Position numbers and translations under genes: made by a program. The notes below the pieces were generated by a model. The model made no database searches, was not told the DNA's origin, and was given only the letters and a program-made list of their open reading frames with translations. DNA of 42,181 nt from SZUA-584 sp041656035 (GTDB lineage Bacteria; Bacillota; Clostridia; Christensenellales; SZUA-584): assembly GCA_964586785.1 (NCBI GenBank), contig CAZPHS010000017.1, forward strand, positions 1 through 42,181. The letters are read 5' to 3'. Below, piece after piece: positions 39,775 through 42,181 of this stretch (position 1 is its first letter; each line of letters opens with the position of its first letter).

Positions 39775-40460
39775 GCTCCGTCACCTCCCGCCGCGCTGTC
39801 TTTTTCAATCCTGCCGTCTTTCATATAAAGACGCCGGGAAGCCATGGCCGCTATATCCGCGTCATGAGTGATAAGTATTATTCCCTTGCCTTCCTTATGA
39901 AGGCTTATGAGCAGATTCATAATTTCCCGCCCCGAGCGCGAATCCAGATTGCCCGTAGGCTCGTCCGCCAGTATAAGAGCGGGATTCGTCGAAAGCGCCC
40001 TCGCTATTGCCACGCGCTGCTGCTGCCCTCCGGAAAGCTCAACGGGACGATGCGACATTCTGTCCGATAAACCGACTTTGGCGAGAGAGTCCCTCGTGCG
40101 TTCCTTGCGCTCGGCAAGAGGCAGCCCCTGATAAATAAGCGGCAGCTCCACGTTCTGATAAGCGGTCAGCTTGCTTAGCAGGTTAAACTGCTGAAATATG
40201 AAACCAATCTCCTTATTGCGTATCTCGCTGAGCTGTTTTTCGGAATAATCGCCTATCAGCCGCCCGTTAAGCCTGTAGTCGCCGTCCTCCGCCAAATCAA
40301 GACATCCTATTATATTCATAAGCGTTGATTTGCCGCTGCCGGACGGGCCGACAACCGCTACAAACTCACCGTAAGCGACAGACACCGAAACCCCGTCAAG
40401 CGCGTTTACCTGCACTTCTCCCATTTGATACGTCTTAGTGACGTTTTTAAGCTCAATCAT
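39771..40460 (-). CDS. ABC transporter ATP-binding protein (MacB/LolD type)
   Basis: The 229-residue ATPase has Walker A GPSGSGKST (about 39-47), Q-loop FIFQQFNLL, signature LSGGQQQRVAIARAL, Walker B LILADEPTGNLD and H-loop ITHDADIA. It belongs to the LolD/MacB-cytoplasmic subfamily that pairs with FtsX-like permeases. ATG 40460 is chosen because AAGGGGA lies 6 nt upstream; the frame extends to 40496 inside the adaptor gene. It lies 10 nt after the adaptor stop and overlaps the permease by ATGA. Confidence 0.95.
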   Translation of the reverse strand: MIELKNVTKTYQMGEVQVNALDGVSVSVAYGEFVAVVGPSGSGKSTLMNIIGCLDLAEDGDYRLNGRLIGDYSEKQLSEIRNKEIGFIFQQFNLLSKLTAYQNVELPLIYQGLPLAERKERTRDSLAKVGLSDRMSHRPVELSGGQQQRVAIARALSTNPALILADEPTGNLDSRSGREIMNLLISLHKEGKGIILITHDADIAAMASRRLYMKDGRIEKDSAAGGDGA

Positions 40461-40470
40461 AGCCGTCCCC

Positions 40471-42009
40471 TTAAGACGCCGCGGGCGACGATCCAAAGTT
40501 TCCGTCCCTGCCCGGGCGGAAATTCCACATCTGCTGCTGAAGGCTAAGCGACTTAACCCGCGGTACCGCCACGCTGTCCGTCTCGTTTAAACCCTCTGTT
40601 ATCTCTATATTTACGCCGTCTGTTATTCCGGTTTCCACTTTATGCGTCGCGGGCGTATATGACAAGTTCGCGTCTACATCGTCCCCTAAAACAACATACT
40701 TATCGACGTTTAAAGACTGTATCGCTTCTATTGGTATCAGCAAAACACCTTCCGCGCGCCGCGCTATAATTTCAACGTCCGCGCTCATTCCCAGCATCAC
40801 TTCCGCGGCGCTTTCCAGCGTAAGAGTAACGGTATAATTTGTTACATTGTTGACGGATACGCCTACCGGATTTATTTTTACAACACTCGCCTTAAATACT
40901 CTGTCCGGCAAAGCGTCAAACTCTACCGAGGCTTCTTCCCCAAGCTTTATGGCCGCAATATCAAGCTCGTCAATCTGCACGTCAATTTTTATAAGTTCGC
41001 TGCTCTTAACCGTAAACAGCGCCGTTCCCTCCTGAACTGTTTTATTATTATTAAGCGACAGTCCGGATACCACCCCGTCGGTTCCCGCGCGCACCGTAAG
41101 CGATTCCAAATCCGCGACCACCCTGTCTAAATCGTCCGCCAGACTTTGGCGCTGCTGTATCTGTGTATATAACGCACCGGACAGTATATCCCCGCTTAGG
41201 CTGAAAAGCTTCCCGCCGCGCGATATACTGCTTCCGGCATTTTTATGCACCCTGTCAATTATGCCGCCTTTCGCCGTTATATATATAGGATTTGCAACAT
41301 TTACGTCCCCGTTTCCGGCTTCCGCGCCGTCTTCCGTAAACACCATGGCATTGTCTCCGAGAGCAAAACCGTCGTCCTTAAAGCGTATCGCGGCTTTCCC
41401 CGCTATAGCGCTTATAACCGTGCCCTTTTCGCTTTTCGTTCCTACGGTCACAGTAACCTTATCCCCCGCGGACATCGTGGATGATTTTATCACCGTCTCC
41501 ATAAGTCCGTCCGGATTTATTACCGCAAGCGCCCCAAACCGCTCCACAACGGCGTCCACCATGTCACCCTTTTTGCCGTAAACCGCTTTTACGGTGCCTT
41601 TTACCGGCGAGACTACGGACTTGCTGCCTGCCGCACCGCGCATCATCATTATTGCCTTGTCCGCTTCATCAACCTGCGTTTTTAAAGAGTCGTATTTTTC
41701 GTCAAGCGCGCCGCTTTCAAAAACCGCTATTATATCATCCGCTTTTACAATATCCCCGTCCTTTGCGCACACCTCTTTTACTTTGCCCGCAAAGCCCGCG
41801 TAAACCGTATTGTCAATAAGCGGTTCCACTATGCCCGCGCCCTTTACTTTCACCTCAATATTGCCGCGCTGTACGCCGACTATTTCATAAGATGTTTTGC
41901 CCCTCTCATCAAGCCTCGCTCGCATCTGGAAATAGCCTATCGCGCCAAGCAGCAACACTGCGCCAACCACGGACAGAATGATAATTCTTTTCCTTTTATT
42001 TTTTTTCAT
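40471..42009 (-). CDS. Membrane-fusion (MacA/HlyD-type) adaptor protein
   Basis: The 512-residue adaptor has one N-terminal membrane anchor (about 8-26, IIILSVVGAVLLLGAIGYF) after a lysine-rich start. A first half-lipoyl region (VKGAGIVEPLIDNTVYAGF) and helical segments follow (DSLKTQVDEADKAIMMM; YTQIQQRQSLADDLDRVVADLESL). The second lipoyl half and beta-barrel region are VQIDELDIAAIKLGEEASVEF and MSADVEIIARRAEGVLLIP. Interposed beta-domains (residues of about 140-260) make it longer than usual MacA proteins. GGAGG lies 5 nt upstream of ATG 42009. With the ATPase and permease it forms a Gram-positive MacAB/YknXYZ-like exporter. Confidence 0.9.
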   Translation of the reverse strand: MKKNKRKRIIILSVVGAVLLLGAIGYFQMRARLDERGKTSYEIVGVQRGNIEVKVKGAGIVEPLIDNTVYAGFAGKVKEVCAKDGDIVKADDIIAVFESGALDEKYDSLKTQVDEADKAIMMMRGAAGSKSVVSPVKGTVKAVYGKKGDMVDAVVERFGALAVINPDGLMETVIKSSTMSAGDKVTVTVGTKSEKGTVISAIAGKAAIRFKDDGFALGDNAMVFTEDGAEAGNGDVNVANPIYITAKGGIIDRVHKNAGSSISRGGKLFSLSGDILSGALYTQIQQRQSLADDLDRVVADLESLTVRAGTDGVVSGLSLNNNKTVQEGTALFTVKSSELIKIDVQIDELDIAAIKLGEEASVEFDALPDRVFKASVVKINPVGVSVNNVTNYTVTLTLESAAEVMLGMSADVEIIARRAEGVLLIPIEAIQSLNVDKYVVLGDDVDANLSYTPATHKVETGITDGVNIEITEGLNETDSVAVPRVKSLSLQQQMWNFRPGRDGNFGSSPAAS

Positions 42010-42041
42010 ACGAACCTCCGATAAATATTAAAAAACGTAAA

Positions 42042-42181
42042 TTAAACGATGGTATCTTTATTAACCATTTTATAAATTTCAGCATTACGATATTTTCTAA
42101 TATTAGATTGCCTAATATCACTATCTTTCATTAATTTGGTAGCGCCGCTTTTTGCCCATTTTCTTTCTTGAGAAATGGCCG
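42042..42181 (-). CDS. C-terminal fragment of an AT-rich gene (cut by window edge)
   Basis: An open minus-strand frame enters from the right edge and stops at 42042-42044. It gives 45 full codons ending KYRNAEIYKMVNKDTIV. The stretch is about 31% GC, well below its neighbours. Residues RKWAKSGATKLMKDSDIRQ are basic and helical in character. I cannot identify it. Its stop lies 32 bp upstream of the adaptor start, so it could precede the exporter in the same direction. It is listed because the frame, its end position and its composition are consistent with a real gene. Confidence 0.45.
   Translation of the reverse strand, partial: AISQERKWAKSGATKLMKDSDIRQSNIRKYRNAEIYKMVNKDTIV

Overview
The window looks like a chromosomal segment of an anaerobic, endospore-forming Firmicute (class Clostridia), probably from a metagenome-derived or draft assembly because it holds a 100-N gap at 5667-5766. 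The evidence is gene content and signals: sporulation-linked genes (bofA-like, spmA/spmB, ricT/yaaT, an AbrB-type regulator, a SpoIIE-type phosphatase), a class III (anaerobic) ribonucleotide reductase with its radical-SAM activase, a glycine T-box leader on glyQS, strong AGGAGG-type ribosome binding sites and canonical sigma-A promoters. GC content is in the high forties by eye, with many ATA and GCG codons.

Layout. 229-4434 (+): rarA, then an ECF S component, a type III pantothenate kinase (coaX) and homoserine dehydrogenase. 4492-5367 (-): unrecognised protein. 5559-5970: tRNA-Gly(CCC) followed by tandem copies of its own 3' tail and terminator, interrupted by the assembly gap. 6118-7602 (+): three-gene cassette of an XRE regulator, a metallo-beta-lactamase-fold protein and a small helical protein. 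7666-7836 (-): 2x[4Fe-4S] ferredoxin. 7947-12474 (-): decarboxylase-HAD-tmk-holB-ricT, the Firmicute tmk/holB/yaaT neighbourhood. 12572-13843: two unknown membrane proteins, convergent and overlapping. 13977-17104 (+): ABC ATPase with two ABC-2 permeases. 17113-19337 (-): DUF3842-mnmA-Nudix operon. 19513-20887 (+): fba and a BofA-like protein. 21117-22313 (+): alpha/beta hydrolase behind a consensus promoter. 22327-23771 (-): PAS-PP2C phosphatase and a Spo0E-like small protein. 24108-25037 (-): RluA-family protein with an atypical catalytic motif. 25142-26788 (+): T-box and glyQS. 26871-27394: divergent Spo0E-like small protein and XRE regulator sharing a perfect inverted-repeat operator. 27663-30942 (+): metG-tatD-radical SAM operon. 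30980-33890 (+): nrdDG with tandem NrdR boxes inside the promoter. 33896-36282: small lipoprotein, a canonical RluA enzyme and spmAB. 36446-36685 (+): abrB-like. 36688-38243 (-): rsmI and a TrmN6-like methyltransferase. 38611-42009 (-): MacAB-type export system. 42042-42181 (-): C-terminal fragment of an AT-rich gene cut by the window edge.

Most of the window is ordinary core housekeeping (translation, RNA modification, DNA replication, dNTP supply) arranged in tight operons with ATGA overlaps. The parts that merit attention are the tRNA-Gly tail repeats around the gap, the symmetric divergent promoter/operator at 27100-27143, the XRE-MBL-small protein cassette beside the tRNA, the phosphatase/Spo0E-like pair, and the AT-rich gene end at the right edge. 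I found no CRISPR array, transposase, integrase or clear phage gene. No complete, demonstrably new multi-gene system can be claimed from this sequence alone.
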